Below are positions 44,407 through 44,495 of a DNA stretch of 44,495 nucleotides, one piece after another. Source of the DNA: Bacilli bacterium (lineage in GTDB: Bacteria; Bacillota_I; Bacilli_A; ML615J-28; CAG-313). The notes beneath the pieces are model-generated. The model ran no database searches, was not told the DNA's origin, and was given only the letters and a program-made list of their open reading frames with translations. The translations under genes and the position numbers were made by a program. The stretch covers positions 1 to 44,495 of the forward strand of contig JAFQRV010000033.1 of assembly GCA_017409905.1 (NCBI GenBank), written 5' to 3'. The first letter of the stretch is position 1. Each line of letters begins with the position of its first letter.

Positions 44407-44482
44407 GGTCCCATGGTGTAGTGGTTAACATGCCAGTCTGTCACACTGGAGATCGCGAGTTCAAGTCTCGTTGGGACCGCCA
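44407..44482 (+). tRNA. tRNA-Asp (GUC)
   Basis: The acceptor GGTCCCA (44407-44413) pairs with TGGGACC (44472-44478), followed by G and an encoded CCA. The loop CTGTCAC between CCAGT and ACTGG gives GTC (44440-44442). It lies 11 bases after tRNA-Leu, so it is co-transcribed; the cluster may continue past the window. Confidence 0.97.
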
Positions 44483-44495
44483 TTAATAACCTGCG

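Noticed and set aside
44301..44486. 61-residue open frame over the end of the window
   Set aside because: It runs across tRNA-Leu and tRNA-Asp, which are clear; the frame is a by-product.
1..44495. Reassigned genetic code (UGA as Trp, or AGG/CGG changed)
   Set aside because: No gene needs a TGA read through, and conserved arginines use AGG (PVREV of S7) and CGG (RTD of GPR). Only the lack of TGA stops is kept as a finding.

Overview
The window is AT-rich DNA (by eye under one third G+C) from a low-GC Gram-positive bacterium of the Bacillota. The closest fit is a Bacilli or Erysipelotrichia-like lineage on the side of the tree near the Mollicutes. Four things point there: Bacillus-type gene blocks (rpsL-rpsG-fusA-tuf; comEA-comEC-holA-rpsT-gpr; walJ-rlmH), purine-rich Shine-Dalgarno sites, sigma-A promoters with extended -10 boxes, and U-tailed terminators. 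A class A penicillin-binding protein means the cell has a wall. gpr (spore protease) and a 29-residue YjcZ-like peptide suggest endospore formation or a recent sporulating ancestor. comEA/comEC indicate a DNA-uptake channel, and ispH indicates the MEP isoprenoid route. I cannot name the genus. All 39 genes called here stop with TAA (30) or TAG (9); none uses TGA.

Layout. 1-4540: str operon (S12, S7, EF-G) plus tuf with its own promoter. 4541-7020: a membrane protein, TatD nuclease and an HtrA-like lipoprotein with overlapping ends. 7021-9367: minus-strand class A PBP and a 94-residue unknown. 9425-13918: zinc-ribbon/CPBP-like membrane protein, ychF, cca and yhaM as one transcription unit. 13921-22736: minus-strand block with a 61-residue Cys-tailed membrane peptide behind a structured leader RNA, recD2 alone, then the operon walJ-rlmH-DUF3592-like-uvrB-mnmA-ribF. 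22787-22916: YjcZ-like peptide with its own terminator. 23048-29024: two very large tandem paralogues that I read as membrane-anchored PrsA/SurA-type foldases. 29059-34618: comEA, comEC, holA, rpsT (opposite strand), gpr and two small membrane proteins. 34573-41203: mgtE, an Ig-domain surface protein, pgsA-recA, ispH (opposite strand), efp. 41225-44495: secreted phosphodiester glycosidase, class I aminotransferase, tRNA-Leu and tRNA-Asp.

Most of the window is housekeeping: translation (rpsL, rpsG, fusA, tuf, rpsT, efp, tRNAs), RNA modification and maturation (mnmA, rlmH, cca, yhaM), and DNA repair and replication (uvrB, recD2, recA, holA). The least ordinary parts are the foldase pair at 23130-28987, with three related helical insertions in the first member; the structured leader at 14117-14216; the absence of TGA stops; the gpr locus, where two tiny membrane genes stand in place of spoIIP; and a RibF lacking a recognisable riboflavin kinase half. 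No insertion sequence, prophage, CRISPR array or replication origin was seen.
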